From: Asterella californica
Taxonomy: Eukaryota; Streptophyta; Marchantiopsida; Marchantiales; Aytoniaceae
Length of the DNA stretch: 64,000 nt
NCBI GenBank assembly: GCA_036924285.1
Contig: JAYKYS010000002.1
Span: 2,728,001 to 2,792,000 of the forward strand
Direction of reading: 5' to 3'
Part shown: positions 44,427-57,838 of the stretch, piece after piece
Layout of the letters: the number at the start of each line of letters is the position of its first letter
Numbering within the stretch: position 1 is the first letter of the stretch
The notes under the pieces: model-generated
Told to the model about the DNA's origin: nothing
Seen by the model: the letters and a program-made list of their open reading frames with translations, nothing else
The model's database searches: none
Translations under genes and position numbers: made by a program

Positions 44427-45524
44427 AACTCATGAAGAAAATCATACCATAAGAACATCACTACCATATTGTTTATCTCCACCAGCTTGGTTCTATATAG
44501 AGATGACTCATCTACTACAAGACAGAGATTCAAACGAGAACTTTCTCGTTAGTCCTCAGTTTGAATTTTGGTGTTTATGAGTTACTTCGCTGTTTATGGA
44601 TACGTTCCCCTTTTGTTCGTTTGCATTGTTATCTATTTCAGTTGGTGTTGCCTCGAGGTCTTAATTAACTACCACAGGCTGGACACTACCATAATTCTAT
44701 CCTAGGGCCCGTTCAAGCTCTATTTATATGTAAGCTATGAAACTGTTAATGACTGATTGTGAGTTACCGGTTTCATTAGTTTCATTTAGCCAGCCGGTCA
44801 ATCGACATGACGGTGTTCCTTAATGAACCTCCAGAAGAGGGTCACATTGGAAACCCTAATCTCCTCGCCGAGTAATGTGGTCTCTAACCTCCACGCTGTA
44901 AGTCTGTTTAGAAGACCTAACTGTGCTCTTCATAGGGGAATTTATTTGTCAAGTCCTTTCCAGAGTTGGAGGGTTAGGGTTTAGCACTTCGATCCAAATA
45001 GGTGCTTGTATTCTTGACCAAGAGATCAAGTGATGGATCCGATAGATGTTCTCAAGTTAGGGTTGCACAGAGACAGGAGCAGATTCGCTCACAATGAATT
45101 TCAGGAGCAGACAGTTCCAAGACAAAAGTGGTCAATATTCCATGGATGTAGTGCCGCTAGGAAGATTCATCGAGGCAGATCGCTCAGAAGGAGTTCCGAG
45201 ACAAGGAGTATATTCATGGTATCTCTGTACACGAATAGTTAGCACCTGCTTGAGAAGTTATTCGTATTTTTTATTTAATAAACGTAGATTTTCTGTGAAT
45301 TCTGTAATTCAGAATTTATCATATTTCACATTATCATCCAAACCTAATGAGATCATCAAGTTTAAAATTATAACTTTAAATCCTTAAGTGCAAATCGATA
45401 TGAAATAACAAAGATTAATATTTCGAATGTGTGGAGAAGCATTCGCGTGAGCTCAAATCCTTTGTCTGACTATTCCTTGCTTATGTACATATTCCTTGCT
45501 TATTCATCATTCAAAAGGTTTTGA

Positions 45525-45670
45525 GTTAATACTTAACCCTTCTTGTCGAAAGGGTTAAGTATTAGTACATGAGAGGATTAATGAGCAGTGTGTCCTGGAC
45601 TTGTATGTTTCGAAGCGCGACACTGAGGTCAACGTTTATGAGTTATCTCTTATTCTCCCTGTCTTTCCAA
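45525..45670 (+). repeat. hairpin-bearing dispersed repeat, copy C
   Basis: Palindrome TTAATACTTAACCCTTCT / TGTCGA / AAGGGTTAAGTATTA at about 45,526-45,564, then GGATTAATGAGCAGTG, CTTGTATGTTTCGAAGCGCG and GTTATCTCTTATTCTCC, in the same order as copy A. Confidence 0.7.
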
Positions 45671-48263
45671 ATATGTCCAAAAATTAAAAATTTTTATTAA
45701 AAATTAATTTATTCACTAATTAAAATAATATCTCCGTGCCTCCCCCTCGCATTCGCGCTTTCTTCGCTTGTCCGTTTCACTTCCCCCGCGAAGTGTACAG
45801 TTTCGGTGCTTATTTCGCTGAACCAAAATTCTGTAGAAAATTCCGCTAAAAGTACAAAAGAGAAATTCACTATCGCGAATATACATGGGATTACGGTATA
45901 TACTCATGACAAGATCATCAGCGTCACCACCTATGACGCCTAGAAAAGCAGTGTCATTTTAAAAGACAATGCTAAAGCGCCTTATGCCGTACGAACGCAG
46001 TGCCGCCATGTGAAAAAATCCTGTAATAAGCAGTCAAGTCAGTGTGTAAAACGTACGGCATTACAGAATTCATGAGTTCCCGGAACTGAATAGCTCTTGG
46101 CATGTCCAACAGTCAAGTCAAAAGACTTCCTATGCATGGATGATTTCACACAGTACAATAGGATTCCTTCAAATGAGCAGAAATATTTTCCTCGAAGTTC
46201 GTGTGACTCAGAGAAAGGGACTATCCATACAAGTGCCGAGATTCGAATGGTCGAAGTGACAGTTAGCAAATTCTACAAGCAGCTGTATGTGGTCTATTTA
46301 TTTATCACACCTAGCGGACCTCCTCAGCATCCTAAAAAGGATGGCTTTCTTCCGAGTTTCAGGCTTTCCAAGTTCAGATGGAAGTAGTTCTGGTATAAAC
46401 TTACAGGTGGGCTGTACTTTTCTGTGACAACTTAGGAAACTGCCTGTCCTGGGCCCTGGCCCTGGCCCTCATAGGAGCCCGATATACTCATACTCGACTT
46501 TCCATCCAAGAAAAGCTGAAAAAGTACTGAGCGAAATGCGATTGACAGGAAAAGGGTTCTTTTTCCCTTACTTTCCAGATGTGACTCGACCGACAAGCAC
46601 GAGTATTAAATTCCGGACTGTTGTGTTGGCCCACCAGCTCGACCAAATGGGACCAGTGCACAACTAGCAAAGTTGTAAAAGCTTCATGGAATAATCTGGA
46701 AGAATAACAGTTTCCAGCCAGACAAAATCCCATTGCGTTTGGGAGTTGAGAAGCTCCTGGGTGACATCATTGAGCACTCTTGATTGGTCTTCTATATCTG
46801 AAATACATAACATACAACAGGCCGACGGTATCAGAAGAGATGGCAGAATGACATCCTAGTGAATCTTCAAGTAGGCGACTTCATTGTGGACCGATCACTT
46901 GGAAAGAGCGCCATCTAATAAAGGGAATCTCGGACTCGACAACTAAACTAGACCATATTTACCTGACTACTGTAGAAGTTGAAACTAGGGTAGACTTGCA
47001 AAGTTGCCGATTCTGGCAACGGAACGTACATCACTGAAGTGAGAGCCTGTACCATTTCTTTTTGAACGTTCTCGCCTGTATTTGTGACAACAGTATATCT
47101 TTGTCAAAATTATTTCTTACAAACCAGATGGCCGCTGGTCTTTCTTTCAACACATCATGCTAATGATCATTTCATCTACTACCATATGTTCAAAACCGAG
47201 ATTACGGTAACCTAGAACAGCAGCTGGCGTCTTGTCTCCACCGGACAACTGCATCTGGTGAATATCTGGTGAATCTACCACAGTGCCCTGGGTGGCACAA
47301 CTGACTGGACATACGGAAGAAGACGAGATCCATTCTACCTACTCAAAGTGCCCCGGTCCACTGTTTGATAAGCTTCAAGGACAACTTAATTCAGCTCTAT
47401 TCCTGCGACAAGAAACTGAAACTCTTCCCTCTCTTGGTCAAGTGAAGAGCACTAGCCGTCCCACATGTACACGTCATTATCGTGGTGCCCTGATACTGTT
47501 GCAACTCTGGCTGTCTTTGATTCTTCTGGAGCTTTAATATATCCAATCATCAATGATCATTATACATTCCTTGCCTGCCCATTCACAGCCCACAGTAGGA
47601 CTCCCCTATCAGGGTGATGTGATAAACTGCAGTTGCGACGACAGGTACCGTTGATCTTTACTTCCATCAACAGCTACCTTTACTCCCGGTGCAAAAAGTG
47701 CAGAAGTTCCAGGTGATGCACACGAGCCGATATTTTAACGTATGGCAAATACGTATTACATCCATGAAGGAAAATACAAACCCGTACACTATCTCTGTTC
47801 CTACATACAGTGAACTCCAGCTGACGACATATTAGGTTAATCTGTATTAACCCCCTCCTCTGGTACTCGTGTTCACTGACTGGCTTACCCAGATGGCTAC
47901 GCATCATTAGCCTTGCACTAGCATTAACAGCCAACTTCGTTCCCAGCTCCAGAAAGCTCAGCACCCAATGACTGCCGGTCGCCATATATTTAATCCCGCA
48001 ATTTAGCGACAGAGATGGCCGTATTCTTGTTGCTCTCGTATACAGTAAGTCAGTAAGGGTAAGCTTAGCCCCATATTTACTTAACATATGCGATAGAACT
48101 ACGCTCACATGGGAAGCATGGAATAACAGTAAACTCATTCATCCGAGCTGACAGTGCTTCCCCTATATTATGTTCGTCGTTTGACCTAACGGTTTGATAC
48201 AGCTGTCCCAGTGCGCCTTTCCTTGGGTGACGAAATTCAAACTATCAAGCCTTCCTGGAGTGA

Positions 48264-48421
48264 TATATGATTCGTCCGGGAGAATGGCAGCTCAGCGCAG
48301 GAGCAAGAACCACGCTCAAAGACCGAAGTAACACCGAGTAAATATATGAGTCGTCCGGGAGAATGGCAACTCAGCTAAGGAGCAAGAACCACTTTCAAAG
48401 ACTGAGGTACCACCCAGTAGA
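48264..48421. repeat. 79-bp tandem duplication downstream of the monooxygenase
   Basis: The unit ATATATGA[T/G]TCGTCCGGGAG through GGAGCAAGAACCAC occurs twice with a 79-bp period. It is bracketed by a further small repeat CCTTCCTGGAGTGA (about 48,250 and 48,432). It probably lies in the 3' UTR or just beyond. Confidence 0.8.
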
Positions 48422-48534
48422 TGTATGTATAACCTTCCTGGAGTGACAAAGATAACTTCATCCGTAGAAAAATTCTGCATAGTTCGTGTCCACTCCATTG
48501 GCCTCCAACGGTGGATCATTCACGCAACTAGTCC

Positions 48535-51500
48535 TCAGAAACCCATAAACTGGCGAGACTCATGTCTTCTTTGCAGTATTTGTGTAAGCGCCCGTTCTAC
48601 TTCAGTCCGAGAATCGCTACCGGCTTCCTTTGCGGTTCGCCAAGCGATGTGGTCATCTGGTCTAACTAGAAGAGCCCCTGTTGAGGGTATCCCGCACAGA
48701 TTCCACCAGGAAACAACATCTCCTTCAACATGGATGACGTTAACTGTCTCCAACTGGCTCCATTCATGAGCAGCACCCCGTTCTTCCGCAGCTAGTTCTT
48801 CTAAACTGTACCTTTGCGCATATCCTTGTGGCCATATTACCGCAACTCTGACAGGTACTCCAAGCATCTTGGCTACCTTGAACACTGCATCTCCCCACTT
48901 GAATCCACTTCTGTTTGGCCCGACAAGAAGGAGCAGCTCCACCTTATCACCGCTAACTAGATCTAGTGTTGAAAATAGTGCCTGCAAGAGGCCGCAGCCC
49001 AACAAGTTATGAGAATACAGGAAGCGAACAATCAGCGGAAAGGTCTGGCACCTCACATATGACCGGAGGCATTACTTCGCTACCACTTACAGTTGAATAC
49101 ATGCACTAAAAAGGTACCCAGCCCAAGATTCAGAGCCACACTTTCCATGCTTAAGAACCAGAAAAGGTTACAGACTGTTCCCTTGTCTATTCCCACTGAT
49201 CCATCGTAGGCACAAAAGACCTATTTAAGGCGAACGAGGTCCTCCTCAACGAAGCACATACTCACTTACTTTACTCATCTCCGCATCCCGATAACGGATG
49301 CGCATGTGGGGCAACCGAGCACCAGGCTTGCTTGAGGGAAGGTACTCGCGTCTTCTACCAGTTGGTTTCGAAAGTTCTGCTTCGGTGATGTCTGGGTTGT
49401 CACTTATCAGTGCTCCACAGGCATATCTGCATATTAAACGAGGATCCGAAGTGTAAGTTCACCAAAACTCCTGGAAGGGTAACAAGTCTTTGCTTATCTA
49501 CATTCAGTATCCTCCAACACCTGAACGTATGTGTGCTGTTCATATAACGCGCTGCCTGGAAGAAAAGACCAGCCTACAGCACCTGAATCCCAAGTCCTCG
49601 GCTGGAAACTGAAGTTGCAGACTAGATCCGCGTTGCAGTATATCTTGAACTTTAGAAATTCTTGAAGCTGCAATAGGATTGTACTTATTTAGGAAGACGT
49701 CAGAGACCTGCAAGCGGCCTACTGAAAATACACCGTCTAAAATTGCACTCTGGAACGTCTCTGGCAACCATGAACCTCCAGTGTTGACAATTTTGTGTGC
49801 TAAACTGCAACCACAACACGTATGCATCGTTTCGTCAGTGCGTTGGAAGCGAAGAGGAAGTTGGTTTGGAACAGATATCGCACCTCCTATCAGCAGCCAA
49901 CAAAAGCACCCTCATGTTCCCATTCCTTGAATCTTCTAGTAGTATTCAGAGTTCATATTCACCCTAGCATACGAAGCAGATTGCTGTCTTGTCAACGTCA
50001 GCTTTCTAAGCATTTAGAGCAGAGTCCTGCGTACATGACTCTTAACAAGGACAAGTCAGAGAACATAAAGCAGAAGAACCTTGCGGTTGACGGATTAAGA
50101 CCCAGTGCTCTTGGTATTTCCATAGCTGCGTGGAAATTGGCGACGCTTAAATCTGTGTTCGCTTTGGCTATCTGTTTATCAATACAAATCAGCAGACTTA
50201 TCCGTTAAAACTGACAAGAGAATCTACTATCGAATTTCAATATTTCCATTAGCCATGAATAGCAGAGTACATTCTTGACGCATGATGCCACTCATAAAGA
50301 GAGCTTCCAAAGGTGAGCACGGCTAGGAATTTGGACTACGATGGTTAGCAAGCAGACTCAACGTACACTTTCGAATAAAAACGTAGACAAGAGGATATGA
50401 CCACTGTTCATTACTATTCTTGTAGACGTAAGGATAAGTTGTGCCTCCCACAGCTATGAAACCGGAAACAGGCTCTGAGTGAGGACAAGAGATGTCACTT
50501 TACATTCTTCCGGGCGAAATGATTAGAAAAATGTTTACTTCTCTACTGGCTCCTGAACGAACAGACTCGAACATACCGGATGACGTTCCATGTCGTAGGT
50601 GAGGAGAAAATCATTAGGCGCCCAGCCGTTAATAACAGTAGCAAGTTTCCAAGCCAGGTTATGCACATCTTGTATGCCTGTGTTCATACCTGGTAAATAA
50701 CGCAGCTGTACTCATTAAGCAGTTATCTTACACGACTATATGATGACTATTGTGAAAGCGATCAACGCCAAAGTAAGAGGTATGCCGACCATGCAATTCT
50801 TACATCCAAGGTATGTATACCCCCGGTTTACAGGTTTACAGCGAGATGCAAGAACTAACCACGAACACTTGAGATAAGGCGTAGGATTGAAACCGCAAGT
50901 CAAGAAGGGAATGAATATAAGCTAAAACTGTCCAAGTGTGCCAGGGTATATATGCAAAAACTAACCACGTCTATTAAAGCTAACCTGTCAACTTAAACCC
51001 ACAGAAGTAAAAAGTAGAACGGAATATAGGTTAGAATTATCAACTCTTTTAGCAACGGAGGCCAGGGGTTCAGTTTTATCCAGGACATACGACTAGCATC
51101 ATAAACAGTTCTGAGATAATTGCAGTAACTCTAAACACCATGCCACTTACCGAAACCCCCTGCTGGAGGGAACCGATGTGCCGAATCCCCGGCAAGAAAA
51201 ACTCTTGAATTGCAGCCACTGAATGTCTTTGCAACTTGAGCATGCATAACCCACTGTTTAATAGTCTTCACGTTCACCTCAAGTTTTTGCAGTCCAGCAA
51301 CGTCACTAATCAAGTCTCTGCAAACCTACAGTTTACCTACTGTGTGAGCTGACGACCACACTAGTATACCATAAAATCCTTTATCATATTTTCCATGCAA
51401 AATTCAGTTCCAATATCCCACAGCAACCAACATCCTCTAGGTTTGCCCGAGTTGGCTTGCGCCAGAATGTGTTAGGAGAGCGGAGAATTAAAATAGGAAA

Positions 51501-54080
51501 ACGTCCAGAGAACTCTACTGGAAGTCTTACTGTTCACTGGGTTGAGTTGTAGTTGATCCTACGAGCAGACTAGTAACAACACATCTCTTCATGGTTCCAG
51601 CAGTCTTGTTGATAAACTGCATGGCAAATAGGTTCTTGGACAGAGTATCGTGATATCCGTACGTGTATGACAAGAAGTCTGATTTGAGAGTGCGCCATTT
51701 ACTTACAAGGGGACTGAAGTCCTCGAATTGTTGTTGAGGTGGATAGAAAGGTATCTGAACGAAACACAACCCTCTTTTAGGACATTAAACGTAAAATGTC
51801 CCTGTTGCAGCTGACACAGAAAGCCCCTTGAAAAGCTTCTTTGTTCTCAACGAATACGAATACCAAACAGAACACAGTTAAAACTTTCAGGTCGATTCGG
51901 TTTTATCTCTCGGTAGAGACAAGACATTACCAACACTAAAACTCAACTCTGGTACCTGCGCGATAAACTCCCCCAGTTCCAAATCGTGAGCGACGATAAC
52001 AGCTATTACTCGAGCGTTGAAAACAAAGTAAAGCATGCCTGGCTGATGTCTCATGAGATACTGCCCAAGCTCTTTACTCGTGAAATGTACACTGATAAGC
52101 TTCTGCAAGGCTTCCTCTCCTTCCATCTTTATATCCAACTTTTCTCGAATAGAACTGCTTGCTCCATCTGTTCCCACCAAATAGCTGCACTCGATACTCT
52201 GCGGAAATGTTGAATCCTTATTTGTGGACGACAGACTTGCCAAGATACCGCCCGATTCGACCGAGAAGGATACCAGTTCATGCCCAAAATGAATCCCCTG
52301 TAACGACGGTGAAGCCTGCTCGGCATTCGAGACTATACTTCTTTCGACATGCAAAGCCTGAGAAAGCTTTTCAGCACGCCTTAACAAGAGAGGTAGAAGG
52401 CGATGCTGGGAGAAGTGAGCAATGTAGGTTGGACTTTTTTCCCGTGATATATCTGTTGGCGCAAACCATCAACTTCAATTAGGCTTTGACGTTAACGCTG
52501 TGACAAACACTAACACACGGACATGTCACATGCCCTGAAACTGTTCAAGGTGTGATAAACTCACTGCCACGTCAGGACGCAGAACAGTGCTAAACAAAGC
52601 GAAACATCGCGTTGGAATATGGCAACAGATAAAATGCCTTTCGAGAAGCAATACGTAGTAGCTTTGACATGAAACACCTCCTCTGCAAATATAGCTAAAA
52701 TTAACAAAATCGCTCCTTGGAGTACGATTAAAATCTGCAAGCATTTTACAGTATTGGGCTGATGGTGGCAATCTAGGACGACCGATTTCACCTACGGCTA
52801 TCTGCTCAGTAGAACCTGACAGTACACGACTGCGAATTAGAATAGGCGGACAAACTCCGTTATCTGCTGATTCCCTCAGGCAACCAAAGAAGCAAGCATA
52901 CCCTGGGGTTGAAGATGATCCACAATCCCAAATACAGGGCCAGCAAGGGTGTTGCAATACACGAACCTGCGCCAATGATCCAGTGGAGGCTGCGCTTTTT
53001 CTATCTCATCCGCCAAGCCTTCCATCTTCCTAAAAATCTGCAGGCAAGCAAACAAGAAGAGCTTCATGACCCTTTAAGTTTGAGATTCATGTATATCTGT
53101 ACAACTCCTTACGTCTTACAGCTTATTTACAGGAATGCAAGCTTATGTGGATGACGACTGTAGGAATCAGTGGAGCTGACGGTGAGTAACTCCAACGGAT
53201 TAGGAAGAGCACGTTTCCAGAGTGTCCTTCAGCCACGAGTTATCATGAAACGTGTCTCTCGCCGTAGTGACGGAGTTAACTCGCTGATACTTGAGAAAAT
53301 TACACTTAAAACACATTTCACTGCAACTGCACACTATCTTCAGGAACTTTTCCAGGTGTGAGGTGCACAAGTGAGATAACTGAGCCCAAACCTCCATTGT
53401 TCGATTGTTGATAAAGTGAGCTTGTGGATGCCTTGACAGCTCGGCCCTTTTCTCGACCACCACTGAGCGGATGCCTGTCAGGAGATTCACTGATTGTTAT
53501 TGACCTTTGTCAACCTAAACCATAATGTTGTGTGTTCCATGTAGGATTTTTGCATCCGAGAATCCTACTAACATGTGAATCTGAGACTTGAGTTTCAGCA
53601 TTCTAATTAGTAGATGAGATTCGAATCTACCTTTAAGCTATCACCTCAGCGTCTGCTGGCCTACAAGCACAAGCGTTGTTGAGCTAAGAGTACAGGTTTG
53701 GCATGGTTTATGTTGCCCACTTGTGATATGTTCAGTTGTAGTGTCCCTCTAGATTACCGTATGGTTCTACAGAGTATGCTCTGGTTGGACAACAGACAAA
53801 CTTTGCACCGACCGTACGCACCATATTTCGAAAGGAGGATGGACAGAGAAAGCCCGACAGGACCAGCACCGACTATAAGGACGGGAACCTTAGTGTCACT
53901 GCCTTTTAATCTCGCCAAGGGATTGTTCTCTGCAACCCGAAAATATGCCGGTGACGAAGAAGTGCTGAAAATCCGAAGCTCCTTAGCGGGACATAGAGAT
54001 CGATGAAGTTTGCTATGAGTTTGCCACAATGCATTCACCCAGCGAGTACGAGCCCTACCGATGATGGATAAGAATGTCAT
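48535..54080 (-). CDS. class A flavin monooxygenase, mitochondrial-type
   Basis: An FAD-dependent aromatic-ring hydroxylase-like protein (PHBH fold). It resembles bacterial 2,4-dichlorophenol 6-monooxygenase and its plant homologues; the plant substrate is unknown to me. The exons, minus strand, are 54080-53822, 53474-53392, 53037-52902, 52452-51956, 51754-51707, 51325-51151, 50689-50577, 50171-50080, 49804-49583, 49426-49270 and 48981-48535. The phases close at 742 aa. The first 45 residues are basic, Ser-rich and free of acidic residues up to Glu34, like a mitochondrial presequence. The FAD fold starts VPVLIVGAGPVGLSLSILL (GAGPVG 71-76). The DG motif is VGTDGASSSIREKL (Asp255-Gly256). The GD motif is LAGDSAHRFPPAGGFG (387-400), then MNTGIQDVHNLAWKL. 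The C-terminus ends in a thioredoxin-like domain with VSWWNLCGIP and ALLVRPDDHIAWR. It is complete, with no lost key residue seen. Confidence 0.9.
53612..53680 (-). repeat. possible tRNA-derived SINE head in intron 1 of the monooxygenase
   Basis: On the minus strand, TGTAGGCCAGCAGACGC (A-box-like) is followed by GATAGCTTAAAGG and GATTCGAATCTC (B-box-like, about 53,618-53,629). The spacing is tRNA-like. It is degenerate and without a clear tail, so it may be a tRNA relic or chance. Confidence 0.3.
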
Positions 54081-55969
54081 GCTAACTTGTGATTATAAAA
54101 TCAAGGGCCACACCACTAATATAACGCATCAAATTCGGTCCACCAAGCTGCCGACCTAACTGGCAGCGAACAAGTCAGTCAATCTGCCAACCTTACAGCC
54201 TCACTTGTAGCATTTCACATCCAAATTACACGTCCTGCTCTACAGATACTGACTCGCCACAGGTGCTGCGCGCTTTCATCAACTATCATCGAAGCACGCT
54301 TCGTCTGGCCCACGGAACGCGCACTTCAGGTCGTACTCAGCTCAGCGCCAGTCGCCATAACTCTTTGAACTAACTTCCATTCTCCTCCCAGGTAGAATTT
54401 CAGGTAGAATTTCAACTTCTTCTTGACTAGAGGAACAGACTCCGAACAGTGATTCTCGAATCAGCAAAGCAATTTCGTTTCCTCGAATAGACGTCAGCGC
54501 CCAATCGAAACAGCACAAATCATCCGTCAAACGGCGGACCAGCCGGACGATCACGAGATCCGAGAACAGCCGGAGCAGTCACGAGATCGGACTCATGAAG
54601 AAATCAAAGCGTAAGTACAGTCTACACTGTCTAGAAGCTACCTGTTTAATTATTGGACTGATCTCGATGTTACCCTGTATAAGGGTCTCTCCCCACTGTA
54701 CATGTTATTTCATTACCGACCCTTCTCGAGCACCCCGGGTAAATCTTCAGAACCCTAAAGTTTTCCACTAAAAGTCAATAAATTCATTAGTATGTATTGA
54801 TTGTATATGTTTTTAATATTTGAATTTTATCCATAATCTTTTGTTTTCTGAATAAGGTGATGTGTAACAATAAATTCAGTTTTTAGATACTGTAGTTCCA
54901 CGTGTTAATATTATATTTATCTGATCTCCGTAAAACTCGTATGACACGAAATGGAATACTTTTGTCCCAAAACATTAGAAAGTAAATTTACTAAAAGTTG
55001 GACGTAAAACACTCTAAAACCAATACAGTGAAAAGAAAATGTTATTACCGAACCTGGAATCAACGTGTCTTAATGAGATAAAAGGCGTAGTGGGACGAGA
55101 CCTTAAGTTTTGCACGAGAAGAGAGATTAATTTGTATGCACGCCATCATTATTTTAAACATATCGTGATATGCTTTGTTAGTTTATATGTGTAAATGTTA
55201 ATCTGATGGGTGTTCATGATAGATGGGCAAGTTTTCCAAACTTGCCCATCTATTGGAATTTGACTCATCTTATACTCATTATTTGTATCGGATATCAACA
55301 ACATATAGCAAATGAAATATTACTTCGGAGACTTACATAACGAATTATAAGATCTGAAATTGAGACTGATGTGTTTCTATCTCCTTTTTCTTTATTTATC
55401 CTAAACACATATGGAGAAGAGAGATATGAAAATAAATTCTATTACCAGAATCTTATAATGTGATATCATTAATTGGAAGATATGATCATTTGAAAGATGT
55501 GGATAAAAAAAGTTTGGATTTTAAAGTGTGGGGTCAAGTCCTCTTGATGAGGGGACTCATGTTGTGCAAGGGTAGCAACACACGGCTGCAGAAAGCACCA
55601 CAACGAAAAGAGATATAAAAAAAAATCAAATAAAGCAAAAAAGGGTTTGGATTTTAAGTTCATTGCAAATTCTATACAAGAAGAATCAAGTTATTTGGAA
55701 GATAATGGTGATAAATAGACTCTACTTTCATCATAGTTCTCAACTAGAGGAATCGAGAAAGAATAGATGTAAACACGAGCTGGAGCTAAACATTCAATAG
55801 TGCATCGTTTATCTACGAGCAAGAGAGAAATATCAAGTTAATGCATCATGAAAGGTAGAGAAATGCAATAGGTATTGTACAAAATGAGAACTGAAAATGA
55901 AGAAAGATCTGATGTAAGTATGAGTCGGAGCCAAAACGTGTCGATAGTGCATGTCTATCCACAAACAAG
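54081..55969. other. upstream region of the monooxygenase, then AT-rich DNA
   Basis: The first 500 bp should contain the promoter, including a 13-bp tandem AGGTAGAATTTC repeat near 54,390-54,415. Beyond 54.7 kb the DNA becomes AT-rich with no gene. A perfect 16-bp hairpin lies at 55,219-55,253. Confidence 0.45.
55219..55253. repeat. perfect 16-bp hairpin with 3-nt loop
   Basis: ATAGATGGGCAAGTTT, TCC, AAACTTGCCCATCTAT. No mismatch in the arms. There is no T-tract or gene end beside it to suggest a terminator. Confidence 0.9.
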
Positions 55970-56275
55970 AGAGAATATCCTTCCCCAAGGCCTTGTACAT
56001 GGAATATCATTTTCTCTTATCAGAAAATGTGGAACTATTACAAAAAATTGTTTTAATAAGTTATCATAGAAAATTAAATAATCCGTAAATATTATATGTT
56101 AACTAGTCCCAGAGTAGCCAACTCATCCAAGAGAGAACCCATAAGTGAAGAGTGGGCTGATGCGTTCCTAGGGGTATAAGTCAGAGACTTCCATTGTCAA
56201 TACGCATAATTCTGGATGGACATTAATTTATATTCTAACCCTTCTCGCAGGAAGGGTTAGAATAAAGATTATGAA
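55970..56275 (-). repeat. hairpin-bearing dispersed repeat, copy D (inverted)
   Basis: CTTATCAGAAAATGTGG, CCCATAAGTGAAGAG, GATGCGTTCC, GTATAAGTCAGAG and CATTAATTTATATTC precede an intact palindrome TTCTAACCCTTCTCGC / AGGAAGGGTTAGAA (about 56,233-56,262). Same direction as copy B. Confidence 0.65.
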
Positions 56276-57838
56276 CGGTGAATATCCTCCTTCGTACACA
56301 AGCTAATGTATCATGATTGACAAAGAGAATATTGCAAAATTTGGACAATGAGAGAACTAAAACAAGCCATAGTTTGATGCTAACAAACATTACTCGTTTT
56401 GTTCTTGGACCAAATTGTACAATTCGTGTGAACAAGTGGTTGTTAAATGGAGAAACAAGAAAAACACATTGGCATCGATAACTGCAAGGAGAAGTGTGAT
56501 TAATATTGTTTTAAGGTAAGAAAATAAAGATAACATGACGACAATTGCTAACAAGGATATAAGAATTATACAAAACTTTCAAAGATCTATATTTTCAAGA
56601 GAAAATATCAAGATCGTTAGGAGAAAGCAAGAAGTCAAGCTTTCATCAAATGACTGTAATCATTTGTGTCCTTTCTCACACCAATGATAAATTATTGTCT
56701 CTTTTTTTTCTCTTTTTTCTGTTTCTCTCTTTCCCTATGGAATTTTGTTCAGTTGTGCGAAGATATCCTTTCACATCTTGAGAACCTTCGATCTCCCTAC
56801 CGACCTCACGCTGGAACGACTATGAGCGGATGGAATTGTCGACAAGTTACAAGTTCATGATATATAAGACTTGTCGTGGAATCCAAGTACTACATATGTA
56901 GAATCCATGATAATCTCTATTTGAAATGATATAATAATATCTTTCTATATAATCTATATTTGTTACCAGAAATGCATTGATATCTATTACAAAGATGTTG
57001 AGAGATTCTTTCGTATAAGATCTATATGCATAAGTTTTCATAAACAAGAAGCGTGTCTAACTCGTGAGGCTGAAGATCCATAAAACTCAAACAAAAATAA
57101 GGACATTATGCGAGGAACGATGTAGAGGAATGAGTTATCAAGTCCACCGATGATTTGATATCTCAAATAATGCTATTATGCTTAATTTCAATATATTGAT
57201 TTTCTCCATTGGCAATACGAATGTCTTCATTTGTCGCACAACGCTCTTTGCTCGTGTATATTGCAGACTCTGTCGTTGATCTCATTGTTGTAGCTTTACT
57301 CATGTCTTCTAAGATTATCCGTCGTGAGCAAAAGCACCATACGATATCTTTTTGGTTTCTGTCGAACCGCCTCTCGCTTACAATAGCATGCCTTTCACCA
57401 TGAGCAACCGAAAAACAATATTTTTTGGAATTCCGTTATACCATGGTAGCACTCATACCTTATAATAAGTGATAATGGTAAGCCACGGATTTTCATTATA
57501 TCATGTCGTAGTACAAATTTTAAGATTTCGATAAAAGAAAATAACTTTGATTTATCATAAAACATACTAGATAAAGTTCTAATGTCAATATGCATGCTAC
57601 CTCTTGGTTACGAGAAACAAGAAATCAAACACTGATAGCAACTTGGACATGATTAATGGAATCCATGCCGTTCTTTAAGGATTGGAGGATTTTCCAGCAA
57701 ATACAGTTTCACACAACTCCAAAAATGAAATTTGAAGAGTTAAATAAAGAAATGATAGTATATCGACACAGATTTACTTTTCCACTGATTATTATGAGAA
57801 TACAATATGTATTGCTGGCAGATTGGATTTTTCCATTG

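Larger units (their letters stand above)
44427..48534. other. gene-free region between the Copia element and the monooxygenase
   Basis: No gene is recognised. It contains copy C of the hairpin repeat and telomere-like scraps (AAACCCTAA near 44,852, GGTTAGGGTTTAG near 44,977). An ATG-started minus-strand frame of 152 codons (48,138-47,680) has no recognisable domain and could be 3' UTR sequence of the monooxygenase. A short GGCCCT repeat lies near 46,450-46,470. Confidence 0.45.

Noticed and set aside
38049..44431. A 5-bp target duplication around the Copia element
   Set aside because: The flanks AAAAC and AACTC are not identical. I keep the LTR boundaries but do not claim a duplication.
44970..44990. 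Interstitial telomere repeat
   Set aside because: Only about one and a half TTTAGGG-like units; chance or a telo-box-like motif.
47680..48138. A 152-codon ATG-started minus-strand frame downstream of the monooxygenase
   Set aside because: No domain or family resemblance and no splice context. It is probably 3' flank. Expression data could change this.
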